A DNA stretch of 64,000 bases. Source: Microglena sp. YARC (Eukaryota > Chlorophyta > Chlorophyceae > Chlamydomonadales > Chlamydomonadaceae). Positions 21,263 through 36,200 of the stretch are shown here, one piece after another. The stretch spans positions 4,155,161 to 4,219,160 of the forward strand of contig CM039462.1 in assembly GCA_022414725.1 (NCBI GenBank). Reading direction: 5' to 3'. The notes under the pieces are model-generated. The model had not been told where the DNA came from, did not search any database, and worked only from the letters and a program-made list of their open reading frames with translations. The position numbers were made by a program, and so were the translations under genes. Every line of letters begins with the position of its first letter. The first letter of the stretch is position 1.

Positions 21263-24200
21263 TCATTGCTTTCTCCCAGCACCCAATACCTTCGCTGTGA
21301 TATCAGGCAGGTTGGCAATCCCCGCGTTCATGCGTGTGACCATGTCTACCTCAGTGTCATACAAATTCTGTGGTGCCTTTGGTCCCTCGTGGAGCCTAAT
21401 ACCCTCAAAGAATGGTGGAGGCAGGGGTAAGGTAGGGACCTGGGGTAGGGGAGAGGTATGGTGGTAAGTGGTGGTGGTGGTGGGGATCATACACATTATG
21501 TGGTACGTTCAGTCCCTCGTGGAGCTTAATACCCTCATAGAACGGTGGAGGCAGGGGTAAGGTTGGGACCTGGGGTAGGGGAGAGGTATGGTGGTAAGTG
21601 GTGGTGGTGGTGGTGGTCATATCAATTATGTTGTACGTTTGGTTCCTCAATCAGCCTAGTGCCCTTATAAATTGGTGGAAACAGGGGTTAGGTAGGACCT
21701 TGGGGTAGGGGAGAGGTATGGTGGTAAGTGGTGTGGTGGTAGTGGTGGTGGTCATATCAGTTATGTGGTACGTTTGGTTTCTCGTGCAGCTTAGTACCCT
21801 TATAGAATGGTGGAGGCAGGGGTATGGTAGGAACCAAGGGTAGGGGAGAGGTACGGTGCTAAGTGGGGGTGGTGGTCATACAAATTCTGTGGTTTGTTTG
21901 GTTCCTTGTGGAGCTTATTAAAACCATCATAGAACGGTGGAGGCAGGGGTAAGGTAGGAACTTGGGGTAGGGGAGAGGTACGGTGCTAAGTTGTGGTGGT
22001 GGGAATGGCAGTGCTGGGTAAGGTAGGAACCTGGGGGAGGGGAGAGGTACGGTGGCGGTGTGGCAGGATAGCCTGCTGCTAGTCTAACTTGACATCTCGA
22101 GTATGCCATATCGAAACGTCCCATCGGTTTAGTTCCGTTACAGGCGGGTGGAGGTGGGTGTAAAGTGGTGGGTGGAAGGTTGGTGGAAGGTAGGTGGAAG
22201 GTGGGTGGAAGGTGGGTGGAAGGTGGGTGGAAAGTGGTGGGTGGAAGGTGGGTGAAAAGTGGTGGGTGGAAGGTGGGTGGAAAGTGGTGGGTGGAAGGTG
22301 GAAGGAAGGTGGGTGGAAAGTGGTGGGTGGAAGGGGAAGGTGGAAGGTGGTGGGTGGAATGTGGGTGGAAAGTGGTGGGTGGAAGGTGGGTGGAAGGTGG
22401 GGGCATGAGTAGCAGCACTCACCTTGAGTGCAATGTGGGTGGAAGGTGGGTGGAAGGTGGGTGGAAGGAAGGTGGGGGCATGAGTAGCAGCGCTCACCTT
22501 GAGTGCAAGGTGGGTGGAAGGTGGGTGGAAGGTGGATGGAAGGAAGGTGGGGGCATGAGTAGCAGCGCTCACCTTGAGTGCAAGGTGGGTGGAAGGTGGG
22601 TGGAAAGTGGTGTGTGGAAGGTGGGTGTAAGGAGAAGGTGAGTGGAAAGTGGTGGATGGTGGGTGTAAGGTGGGTGTAAGGAGAAGGTGAGTGGAAAGTG
22701 GTGGATGGAGGAGAAAGGTGGGTGGAAGGTGGGTGGAAGGTGGGTGAAAGGAGAAGGTGAGTGGAAAGTGGTGGATGGAGGAGAAAGGTGGGTGGAAGGT
22801 GGGTGGAAGGAAGGTGGGGGCATGAGTAGCAGCGCTCACCTTGAGTGCCACCATTGGATCTGTGTAGAAGCGCTTATCAAACTTCCAAATCTCCTTCTTG
22901 TCCTTGTCCTCAAAGATAGCGCCCCACGTGTAGTGGTACATGGATGCGTTGTGTGGCTCCAAGTCGTGAGGGGGTTGGGCGATCAGAGTCGTCGTCTTGG
23001 GACCCTCGTTCCTGATGTTCAGCTTGTGGATGGCGACACCAAGATCCCATGCGTACATCTCACGCACCCAGCCTGCATATTGGGTTGAGTGTAGGTAAGG
23101 GTGTGTGCGTGTTTGTGTGCATGTGTGTGGATGGCGACACCAAGATCCCAGGCATGCATCTCACGTACCCAGCCTGCATATTAAGTAAAGTGTAGGTAAG
23201 GGTGTGTGCGTGTTTGTGTGCATGTGTGTGTATGGCGACACCAAGATCCCAGGCATGCATCTCACGTACCCAGCCTGCATATTAAGTAAAGTGTAGGTAA
23301 GGGTGTGTGCGTGTTTGTGTGCATGTGTGTGTATGGCGACACCAAGATCCCATGCGTACATCTCACGCACCCAGCCTGCATATTGGGTTGAGTGTAGGTA
23401 AGGGTGTGTGTATGTTTGCGGATTGTGTGTGGATGGCGACACCAAGATCCCAGGCGCACATCTTACGCACCCAGCCTGCTGGCATAACAGTACAATGGGG
23501 AATTGGGAACAATAGGGAGTTGGGTAAAGTGTAGGTAAGTGTGTTTGTGTGTGTGTGGATTGTGTGTGGATGGCGACACCAAGATCCCAGGCGTGCATAT
23601 CACGCACGCAGCCTGCATATTGGGTAAAGTGTAGGTAAGGGTGTGTGTTTGTGTTTTTGTGTTTTGTGGATTGTGGATTGTGTGTGGATGGCGACACCAA
23701 GATCCCAGGCGTACGTCTCATGCACCCAGCCTGCATATTGGGTTGAGTGTAGGTAAGGGTGTGTGTGGTGGTGGTGGGTGAGTGAGGGTGGTTGGGGAGG
23801 GGCTATGTGTATGTGTGTGTATAGCGACACCAAGATCCCATGCGTACATCTCACGCACCCAGCCTGTTGACATAACAGTACCATGGGATGTTGAGTACAG
23901 TGTAGGTATGGGTTTGTGTGTGTGGGGGGGTGGGGGGGGCGTGTGTGTGGTGTGGGGTGGGTGGGGGGTGGTGTGTGTGGGTGGGGTGGGGTGGGGTGGG
24001 GGTGGGGGTGGGGGTGGGGGCGTGTGTGTGGTGTGTGTGGTGTGGGGGTGTGGTGTGGGGGTGTGTGTGTGTGTGTGGGGGGGGGGGGGGTATGTGGGTG
24101 TGGGTGCTTTGCAAGATGACTCACCTAACGCTGCTTTGGCATCTTAACCTTCCTCAATCCACCTCAATCCACCACACACACACACAAGCACACACCTCCC

Positions 24201-27200
24201 ACCACCACCACCACCACCAAGCACCACATAGCAATATAACTCACATAATGCTGCTTTGGCGTCTTTGTGCGTCTCTATCCACCACGCACAAACACACACA
24301 CGCACACACCTCCCACCACCACCACCACCACCAAGCACAACATAGCAAGATAACTCACATGATGCTGCTTTGGCGTCTTAGTGCGTCTCAATCCACCACG
24401 CACAAACACACACGCACACACACCTCCCACCACCACCACCAAGCACCACTTTGCGAGAGAACCTACCTAATGCTGCCTTGGCGTCTTCGTGCGTCTCAAT
24501 CCACCACGCACACACACACACAGGCACACACCTCCCACCACCACAAAACACACACAACTCCCACCACCACAAAATACCCCCCCCCCCCCCACCCCCCCAC
24601 CAAGCACCACTTGGCGAGAGAACTCACCTAATGCTTCCTTGGCGTCTTAACCCACCTCAATCCACCACGCACACACACACAAACACGCACACACCTCCCA
24701 CCACCACCAAACACACACACTCCCACCACCACCAAATACTCACCCCCCCCACCACCACCACCCCCCCACCACCAAGCACCACTTTGCAAGTGAACTCACC
24801 TAATGCTGCCTTGGCGTCTTTGTGCGTCTCAATCCACAAGCTCAGCTCCTCCCACAGCGGGGTAGCTGCCCGGAAGTCGGAGTAGCGAGCCAGGACAGGT
24901 GCAGGCCCAGAGTCTGGGATGCTGTTTGGGTCAAAGGTAGGGGGGATACTGTTGAGATGCTGTTGGGGTGAGGTGGGGTCGGGTAGGGGGGGTGCTGGGG
25001 TGGGGTGTTGGGATGCTGTTGGGGTCATAAGTAGGGGGGGTACTGTTGGGGTGAGGTGGGGTTGGGTGGGTGGGGTGGGGTGTTGAGATGCTGTTGGGAT
25101 GCTGTTGGGATACTGCTGGGGTCAGAGGCATGGAGCTATGATCAGACAGGCAAGGGGCAGAGCTTTTTGTTCGTTTCAGACAAGCACTGAGCTATGATCC
25201 GACAGGCAGAGGGTGAGATGGGATGTGGGTGATGGGGAAGAGGTGCTGGGTTCTTTTTACAGCTGTTCACATTCAAAAATCCTTTAATATACAACAGACC
25301 ATTTTATAATGCAACGAATCCTTTTAATACACAACAAACCTTTGTACATAAAAAATCATTTTTATGTACAACAGATATTTTTAATATGTGATCCAGCAAA
25401 TCCTTTTTAATATGTGATCCAGCAAATCCTTTTTAACATGTGATCCAGCAAATCCTTTTTAATATGTGATCCAGCAAATCCTTTTTAACATGTGATCCAG
25501 CAAATCCTTTTTAATATGTGATCCAGCAAATCCTTTTTAATATGTGATCCAGCAAATCCTTTTTAATATGTGATCCAGCAAATCCTTTTTAATATGTGAT
25601 CCAGCAAATCCTTTTTAATATGTGATCCAGCAAATCCTTTTTAATATGTGATCCAGCAAATCCTTTTTAATATGTGATCCAGCAAATCCTTTTTAACATG
25701 TGATCCAGCAAATCCTTTTTAATATGTGATCCAGCAAATCCTTTTTAACATGTGATCCAGCAAATCCTTTTTAATATGTGATCCAGCAAATCCTTTTTAA
25801 TATGTGATCCAGCAAATCCTTTTTAATATGTGATCCAGCAAATCCTTTTTAATATGTGATCCAGCAAATCCTTTTTAATATGTGATCCAGCAAATCCTTT
25901 TTAATATGTGATCCAGCAAATCCTTTTTAATATGTGATCCAGCAAATCCTTTTTAATATGTGATCCAGCAAATCCTTTTTAATATGTGATCCAGCAAATC
26001 CTTTTTTAATATGTGATCCAGCAAATCCTTTTTAATATGTGATCCAGCAAATCCTTTTTAATATGTGATCCAGCAAATCCTTTTTAATATGTGATCCAGC
26101 AAATCCTTTTTAATATGTGATCCAGCAAATCCTTTTTAATATGTGATCCAGCAATCCTTTTTTAATATGTGATCCAGCAAATCCTTTTTAATATGTGATC
26201 CAGCAAATCCTTTTTAATATGTGATCCAGCAAATCTTTTTATCCTTTTTTAATACGTGATCCAGCAAATCCAGCAAATTTTTAATATGTGATCCAGCAAA
26301 TCCTTTTTAATATGTGATCCAGCAAATCCTTTTTAATATGTGATCCAGCAAATCCTTTTTAATATGTGATCCAGCAAATCCTTTTTAATATGTGATCCAG
26401 CAAATCCTTTTTAATATACTGTACAACACGTCCTTTTTAATATGTGATCCAGCAAATCCTTTTTAATATGTGATCCAGCAAATCCTTTTTAATATGTGAT
26501 CCAGCAAATCCTTTTTAATATGTGATCCAGCAAATCCTTTTTAATATACTGTACAACACGTCCTTTTTAATATGTGATCCAGCAAATCCTTTTTAATATG
26601 TGATCCAGCAAATCCTTTTTAATATACTGTACAACACGTCCTTTTTAATATGTGATCCAGCAAATCCTTTTTAATATATCCTTTTTAATATGTGATCCAG
26701 CAAATCCTTTTTAATATACTGTACAACACGTCCTTTTTAATATGTGATCCAGCAAATCCTTTTTAATATGTGATCCAGCAAATCCTTTTTAATATACTGT
26801 ACAACACGTCCTTTTTAATATGTGATCCAGCAAATCCTTTTTAATATACTGTACTCCTTTTTAATATGTGATCCAGCAAATCCTTTTTAATATACTGTAC
26901 AACACGTCCTTTTTAATATGTGATCCAGCAAATCCTTTTTAATATGTGATCCAGCAAATCCTTTTTAATATACTGTACAACACGTCCTTTTTAATATGTG
27001 ATCCAGCAAATCCTTTTTAATATGTGATCCAGCAAATCCTTTTTAATATACTGTACAACACGTCCTTTTTAATATGTGATCCAGCAAATCCTTTTTAATA
27101 TACTGTACAACACGTCCTTTTTAATATGTGATCCAGCAAATCCTTTTTAATATACTGTACAACACGTCCTTTTTAATATGTGATCCAGCAAAATCCTTTT

Positions 27201-30200
27201 TAATATACTGTAGCAAATCACGTCCTTTTTAATATGTGATCCAGCAAATCCTTTTTAATATACTGTACAACACGTCCTTTTTAATATGTGATCCAGCAAA
27301 TCCTTTTTAATATACTGTACAACACGTCCTTTTTAATATGTGATCCAGCAAATCCTTTTTAATATACTGTACAACACGTCCTTTTTAATATGTGATCCAG
27401 CAAATCCTTTTTAATATACTGTACAACACGTCCTTTTTAATATGTGATCCAGCAAATCCTTTTTAATATACTGTACAACACGTCCTTTTTAATATGTGAT
27501 CCAGCAAATCCTTTTTAATATACTGTACAACACGTCCTTTTTAATATGTGATCCAGCAAATCCTTTTTAATATACTGTACAACACGTCCTTTTTAATATG
27601 TGATCCAGCAAATCCTTTTTAATATACTGTACAACACGTCCTTTTTAATATGTGATCCAGCAAATCCTTTTTAATATACTGTACAACACGTCCTTTTTAA
27701 TATGTGATCCAGCAAATCCTTTTTAATATACTGTACAACACGTCCTTTTTAATATGTGATCCAGCAAATCCTTTTTAATATACTGTACAACACGTCCTTT
27801 TTAATATGTGATCCAGCAAATCCTTTTTAATATACTGTACAACACGTCCTTTTTAATATGTGATCCAGCAAATCCTTTTTAATATACTGTACAACACGTC
27901 CTTTTTAATATGTGATCCAGCAAATCCTTTTTAATATACTGTACAACACGTCCTTTTTAATATGTGATCCAGCAAATCCTTTTTTAATATACTGTACAAC
28001 ACGTCCTTTTTAATATGTGATCCAGCAAATCCTTTTTAATATACTGTACAACACGTCCTTTTTAATATGTGATCCAGCAAATCCTTTTTAATATACTGTA
28101 CAACACGTCCTTTTTAATATGTGATCCAGCAAATCCTTTTTAATATACTGTACAACACGTCCTTTTTAATATGTGATCCAGCAAATCCTTTTTAATATAC
28201 TGTACAACACGTCCTTTTTAATATGTGATCCAGCAAATCCTTTTTAATATACTGTACAACACGTCCTTTTTAATATGTGATCCAGCAAATCCTTTTTAAT
28301 ATACTGTACAACACGTCCTTTTTAATATGTGATCCAGCAAATCCTTTTTAATATACTGTACAACACGTCCTTTTTAATATGTGATCCAGCAAATCCTTTT
28401 TAATATACTGTACAACACGTCCTTTTTAATATGTGATCCAGCAAATCCTTTTTAATATACTGTACAACACGTCCTTTTTAATATGTGATCCAGCAAATCC
28501 TTTTTAATATACTGTACAACACGTCCTTTTTAATATGTGATCCAGCAAATCCTTTTTAATATACTGTACAACACGTCCTTTTTAATATGTGATCCAGCAA
28601 ATCCTTTTTAATATACTGTACAACACGTCCTTTTTAATATGTGATCCAGCAAATCCTTTTTAATATACTGTACAACACGTCCTTTTTAATATGTGATCCA
28701 GCAAATCCTTTTTAATATACTGTACAACACGTCCTTTTTAATATGTGATCCAGCAAATCCTTTTTAAGTGAAATATGTGATCCAGCAAATCCTTTTTTAA
28801 TATACTGTACAACACGTCCTTTTTAATATGTGATCCAGTCAAATCCTTTTTAATATACTGTACAACACGTCCTTTTTAATATGTGATCCAGCAAATCCTT
28901 TTTAATATACTGTACAACACGTCTTTTTAATATGTGATCCAGCAAATCCTTTTTAATATACTGTACCTCCTTTTAATATGTGATCCAGCAAATCCTTTTT
29001 AATATACTGTACAACACGTCCTTTTTAATATGTGAATCCAGCAAATCCTTTTTTAATATACTGTACAACACGTCCTTTTTAATATGTGATCCAGCAAATC
29101 CTTTTTAATATACTGTACAACACGTCCTTTTTAATATGTGATCCAGCAAATCCTTTTTAATATACTGTACAACACGTCTTTTTAATATGTGATCCAGCAA
29201 ATCCTTTTTAATATACTGTACAACACGTCCTTTTTAATATGTGATCCAGCAAATCCTTTTTAATATACTGTACAACACGTCCTTTTTAATATGTGATCCA
29301 GCAAATCCTTTTAATATGTGAAGCAAATCCTTTTTAATATACTGTACAACACGTCCTTTTTAATATGTGATCCAGCAAATCCTTTTTAATATACTGTACA
29401 ACACGTCCTTTTTAATATGTGATCCAGCAAATCCTTTTTAATATACTGTACAACACGTCCTTTTTAATATGTGATCCAGCAAATCCTTTTAATATACTGT
29501 ACAACACGTCCTTTTTAATATGTGATCCAGCAAATCCTTTTTAATATACTGTACACACGTCCTTTTTAATATGTGATCCAGCAAATCCTTTTTAATATAC
29601 TGTACAACACGTCCTTTTTAATATGTGATCCAGCAAATCCTTTTTAATATACTGTACAACACGTCCTTTTTAATATGTGATCCAGCAAATCCTTTTTAAT
29701 ATACTGTACAACACGTCCTTTTTAATATGTGATCCAGCAAATCCTTTTTAAATATACTGTACAACACGTCCTTTTTAATAATGTGATCCAGCAAATCCTT
29801 TTTAATATACTGTACAACACGTCCTTTTTTAATATGTGATCCAGCAAATCCTTTTTAATATACTGTACAACACGTCCTTTTTAATATGTGATCCAGCAAA
29901 TCCTTTTTAATATACTGTACAACACGTCCTTTTTAATATGTGATCCAGCAAATCCTTTTTAATATACTGTACAACACGTCCTTTTTAATATGTGATCCAG
30001 CAAATCCTTTTTAATATACTGTACACACACGTCCTTTTTAATATGTGATCCAGCAAATCCTTTTTTAATATACTGTACAACACGTCCTTTTTAATATGTG
30101 ATCCTTTTTAGCAAATCCTTTTTAATATACTGTACAACACGTCCTTTTTAATATGTGATCCAGCAAATCCTTTTTAATATACTGTACAACACGTCCTTTT

Positions 30201-33200
30201 TAATATGTGATCCAGCAAATCCTTTTTAATATACTGTACAACACGTCCTTTTTTAATATGTGATCCAGCAAATCCTTTTTAATATACTGTACAACACGTC
30301 CTTTTTAATATGTGATCCAGCAAATCCTTTTTAATATACTGTACAAACACGTCCTTTTTTAATATGTGATCCAGCAAATCTTTTTAATAATACTGTACAA
30401 CACGTCCTTTTTAATATGTGATCCAGCAAATCTTTAGTACAAACACGTCCTTTTTAATATGTGATCAAGCAAATCCTTTTTAATATGTGACTCCTTTTTT
30501 AATATACTGTACAACACGTCCTTTTTAATATGTGATCCAGCAAATCCTTTTTAATATACTGTACAACACGTCCTTTTTAATATGTGATCCAGCAAATCCT
30601 TTTTAATATACTGTACAACACGTCCTTTTTAAATGTGATCCAGCAATCCTTTTTAATATACTGTACAACACGTCCTTTTTAATATGTGATCCAGCAAATC
30701 CTTTTTAATATACTGTACAACACGTCTTTTTAATATGTGACCAGCAAATCCTTTTTAATATATACTGTACAACACGTCTTTTTAATATGTGATCCAGCAA
30801 ATCCTTTTTTAATATACTGTACAACACGTCCTTTTTAATATGTGATCCAGCAAATCCTTTTTAATATACTGTACAACACGTCCTTTTTAATATGTGTCCT
30901 TTTATCCAGCAAATCCTTTTTAATATACTGTAACAACACGTCCTTTTTTAATATGTGATCCAGCAAATCCTTTTAATATACTGTACACACGTCCTTTTTT
31001 AATATGTGATCCAGCAAATCCTTTTTAATATACTGTACAACACGTCCTTTTTAATATGTGATCCAGCAAATCCTTTTTAATATACTGTACAACACGTCCT
31101 TTTTAATATGTGATCCAGCAAATCCTTTTTAATATACTGTACAACACGTCCTTTTTAATATGTGATCCAGGCAAATCCTTTTTAATATACTGTACAACAC
31201 GTCCTTTTTAATATGTGATCAGCAAATCCTTTTTAATATACTGTACAAACACGTCCTTTTTAATATGTGATCCAGCAATCTTTTAATATACTGTACAACA
31301 CGTCCTTTTTAATATGTGATCCAGCAATCCTTTTTAATATACTGTACAACACGTCCTTTTTTAATATGTGATCCAGCAAATCCTTTTTAATATACTGTAC
31401 AACACGTCCTTTTTAATATGTGATCCAGCAAATCCTTTTTAATATACTGTACAACACGTCCTTTTTAATATGTGATCCAGCAAATCCTTTTTAATATACT
31501 GTACAACACGTCCTTTTTAATATGTGATCCAGCAAATCCTTTTTAATATACTGTACAACACGTCCTTTTTAATATGTGATCCAGCAAATCCTTTTTAATA
31601 TACTGTACAACACGTCCTTTTTAATATGTGATCCAGCAAATCCTTTTTAATATACTGTACAACACGTCCTTTTTAATATGTGATCCAGCAAATCCTTTTA
31701 ATATACTGTACAACACGTCCTTTTTTAATATACTGTACAACCGAGTCAGCAAATCCTTTTTAATATACTGTACAACACGTCCTTTTTAATATGTGATCCA
31801 GCAAATCCTTTTTAATATACTGTACAACAATATACTGTACCACGTTTTTTAATATGTGATCCAGCAAATCTTTTTAATATACTGTACAACACGTCCTTTT
31901 TAATATTCCTTCTTTAATGTGATCCAGCAAATCCTTTTTAATATACTGTACAACACGTCCTTTTTAATATGTGATCCAGCAAATCCTTTTTAATATACTG
32001 TACAACACGTCCTTTTTAATATGTGATCCAGCAAATCCTTTTTAATATACTGTACAACACGTCCTTTTTAATATGTGATCCAGCAAATCCTTTTTAATAT
32101 ACTGTACAACACGTCCTTTTTAATATGTGATCCAGCAAATCCTTTTTAATATACTGTACAACACGTCCTTTTTAATATGTGATCCAGCAAATCCTTTTTA
32201 ATATACTGTACAACACGTCCTTTTTAATATGTGATCCAGCAAATCCTTTTTAATATACTGTACAACACGTCCTTTTTAATATGTGATCCAGCAAATCCTT
32301 TTTAATATACTGTACAACACGTCCTTTTTAATATGTGATCCAGCAAATCCTTTTTAATATACTGTACAACACGTCCTTTTTTAATTTTTTTAATATGTGA
32401 TCCAGCAAATCCTTTTTAATATACTGTACAACACGTCCTTTTTAATATGTGATCCAGCAAATCCTTTTTAATATACTGTACAACACGTCCTTTTTAATAT
32501 GTGATCCAGCAAATCCTTTTTTAATATACTGTACAACACGTCCTTTTTAATATGTGATCCAGCAAATCCTTTTTAATATACTGTACAACACGTCCTTTTT
32601 AATATGTGATCCAGCAAAATCCTTTTTAATATACTGTACAACACGTCCTTTTTAATATGTGATCCAGCAAATCCTTTTTAATATACTGTACAACACGTCC
32701 TTTTTAATATGTGATCCAGCAAATCCTTTTTAATATACTGTACAACACGTCCTTTTTTAATATGTGATCCAGCAAATCCTTTTTAATATACTGTACAACA
32801 CGTCCTTTTTAATATGTGATCCAGCAAATCCTTTTTAATATACTGTACAACACGTCCTTTTTAATATGTGATCCAGCAAATCCTTTTTAATATACTGTAC
32901 AACACGTCCTTTTTAATATGTGATCCAGCAAATCCTTTTTAATATACTGTACAACACGTCCTTTTTAATATGTGATCCAGCAAATCCTTTTTAATATACT
33001 GTACAACACGTCCTTTTTAATATGTGATCCAGCAAATCCTTTTTAATATACTGTACAACACGTCCTTTTTAATATGTGATCCAGCAAATCCTTTTTAATA
33101 TACTGTACAACACGTCCTTTTTAATATGTATCCAGCAAATCCTTTTTTAATATACTGTACAACACGTCCTTTTTTAATATGTGATCCAGCAAATCCTTTT

Positions 33201-36200
33201 TAATATACTGTACAACACGTCCTTTTTTAATATGTGATCCAGCAAATCCTTTTTAATATACTGTACAACACGTCCTTTTTAATATGTGATCCAGCAAATC
33301 CTTTTTAATATACTGTACAACACGTCCTTTTTAATATGTGATCCAGCAATCCTTTTTTAATATGTAAAACGTATATGTGATCAGCAAATCCTTTTTAATA
33401 TACTGTACAACACGTCCTTTTTAATATGTGATCCAGCAAATCCTTTTTAATATACTGTACAACACGTCCTTTTTAATATGTGATCAGCAAATCCTTTTTT
33501 AATATACTGTACAACACGTCCTTTTTAATATGTGATCCAGCAAATCCTTTTTAATATACTGTACAACACGTCTTTTTAATATGTGATCCAGCAAATCCTT
33601 TTTAATATACTGTACAACACGTCCTTTTTAATATGTGATCCAGCAAATCCTTTTTAATATACTGTACAACACGTCCTTTTTAATATGTGATCCAGCAAAT
33701 CCTTTTTAATATACTGTACAACACGTCCTTTTTAATATGTGATCCAGCAAATCCTTTTTAATATACTGTACAACACGTCCTTTTTAATATGTGATCCAGC
33801 AAATCCTTTTTAATATACTGTACAACACGTCCTTTTTAATATGTGATCCAGCAAATCCTTTTTAATATACTGTACAACACGTCCTTTTTAATATGTGATC
33901 CAGCAAATCCTTTTTAATATACTGTACAACACGTCCTTTTTAATATGTGATCCAGCAAATCCTTTTTATATACTGTACAACACGTCCTTTTTAATATGTG
34001 ATCCAGCAATCTTTTTAATATACTGTACAACACGTCCTTTTTAATATGTGATCCAGCAAATCCTTTTTAATATACTGTACAACACGTCCTTTTTAATATG
34101 TGATCCAGCAAATCCTTTTTAATATACTGTACAACACGTCCTTTTTAATATGTGATCCAGCAAATCCTTTTTTAATATACTGTACAACACGTCCTTTTTA
34201 ATATGTGATCCAGCAAATCCTTTTTAATATACTGTACACAACACGTCCTTTTTAATATGTGATCCAGCAAATCCTTTTTAATATACTGTACAACACGTCC
34301 TTTTTAATATGTGATCCAGCAAATCCTTTTTAATATACTGTACAACACGTCCTTTTTAATATGTGATCCAGCAAATCCTTTTTAATATACTGTACAACAC
34401 GTCCTTTTTAATATGTGATCCAGCAAATCCTTTTTAATATACTGTACAACACGTCCTTTTTAATATGTGATCCAGCAAATCCTTTTTAATATACTGTACA
34501 ACACGTCCTTTTTAATATGTGATCCAGCAAATCCTTTTTAATATACTGTACAACACGTCCTTTTTAATATGTGATCCAGCAAATCCTTTTTAATATACTG
34601 TACAACACGTCCTTTTTAATATGTGATCCCAGCAAATCCTTTTTAATATACTGTACAACACGTCCTTTTTAATATGTGATCCAGCAAATCCTTTTTAATA
34701 TACTGTACAACACGTCCTTTTTAATATGTGATCCAGCAAATCCTTTTTAATATACTGTACAACACGTCCTTTTAATATGTGATCCAGCAAATCCTTTTTA
34801 ATATACTGTACAACACGTCCTTTTTAATATGTGATCCAGCAAATCCTTTTTAATATACTCCTTTTTAAGTACAACACGTCCTTTTTTAATATGTGATCCA
34901 GCAAATCCTTTTTAATATACTGTACAACACGTCCTTTTTAATATGTGATCCAGCAAATCCTTTTTAATATACTGTACAACACGTCCTTTTTAATATGTGA
35001 TCCAGCAAATCCTTTTTAATATACTGTACAACACGTCCTTTTTAATATGTGATCCAGCAAATCCTTTTTAATATACTGTACAACACGTCCTTTTTAATAT
35101 GTGATCCAGCAAATCCTTTTTAATATACTGTACAACACGTCCTTTTTAATATGTGATCCAGCAAATCCTTTTTAATATACTGTACAACACGTCCTTTTTA
35201 ATATGTGATCCAGCAAATCCTTTTTTAATATACTGTACAACACGTCCTTTTTAATATGTGATCCAGCAAATCCTTTTTAATATACTGTACAACACGTCCT
35301 TTTTAATATGTGATCCAGCAAATCCTTTTTAATATACTGTACAACACGTCCTTTTTAATATGTGATCAGCAAATCCTTTTTAATATACTGTACAACACGT
35401 CCTTTTTAATATGTGATCCAGCAAATCCTTTTTAATATACTGTACAACACGTCCTTTTTAATATGTGATCCAGCAAATCCTTTTTAATATACTGTACAAC
35501 ACGTCCTTTTTAATATGTGATCCAGCAAATCCTTTTTAATATACTGTACAACACGTCCTTTTTAATATGTGATCCAGCAAATCCTTTTTAATATACTGTA
35601 CAACACGTCCTTTTTAATATGTGATCCAGCAAATCCTTTTTAATATACTGTACAACACGTCCTTTTTAATATGTGATCCAGCAAATCCTTTTTAATATAC
35701 TGTACAACACGTCCTTTTTAATATGTGATCCAGCAAATCCTTTTTAATATACTGTACAACACGTCCTTTTTAATATGTGATCCAGCAAATCCTTTTTAAT
35801 ATACTGTACAACACGTCCTTTTTAATATGTGATCCAGCAAATCCTTTTTAATATACTGTACAACACGTCCTTTTTAATATGTGATCCAGCAAATCCTTTT
35901 TAATATACTGTACAACACGTCCTTTTTAATATGTGATCCAGCAAATCCTTTTTAATATACTGTACAACACGTCCTTTTTAATATGTGATCCAGCAAATCC
36001 TTTTTAATATACTGTACAACACGTCCTTTTTAATATGTGATCCAGCAAATCCTTTTTAATATACTGTACAACACGTCCTTTTTAATATGTGATCCAGCAA
36101 ATCCTTTTTAATATACTGTACAACACGTCCTTTTTAATATGTGATCCAGCAAATCCTTTTTAATATACTGTACAACACGTCCTTTTTAATATGTGATCCA

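Noticed and set aside
22138..23067. 309-codon minus-strand frame as one protein
   Set aside because: Only its beginning (the exon to 22840) is coding. The HPPST-rich remainder is intronic repeat beyond a clear GTGAGC donor.
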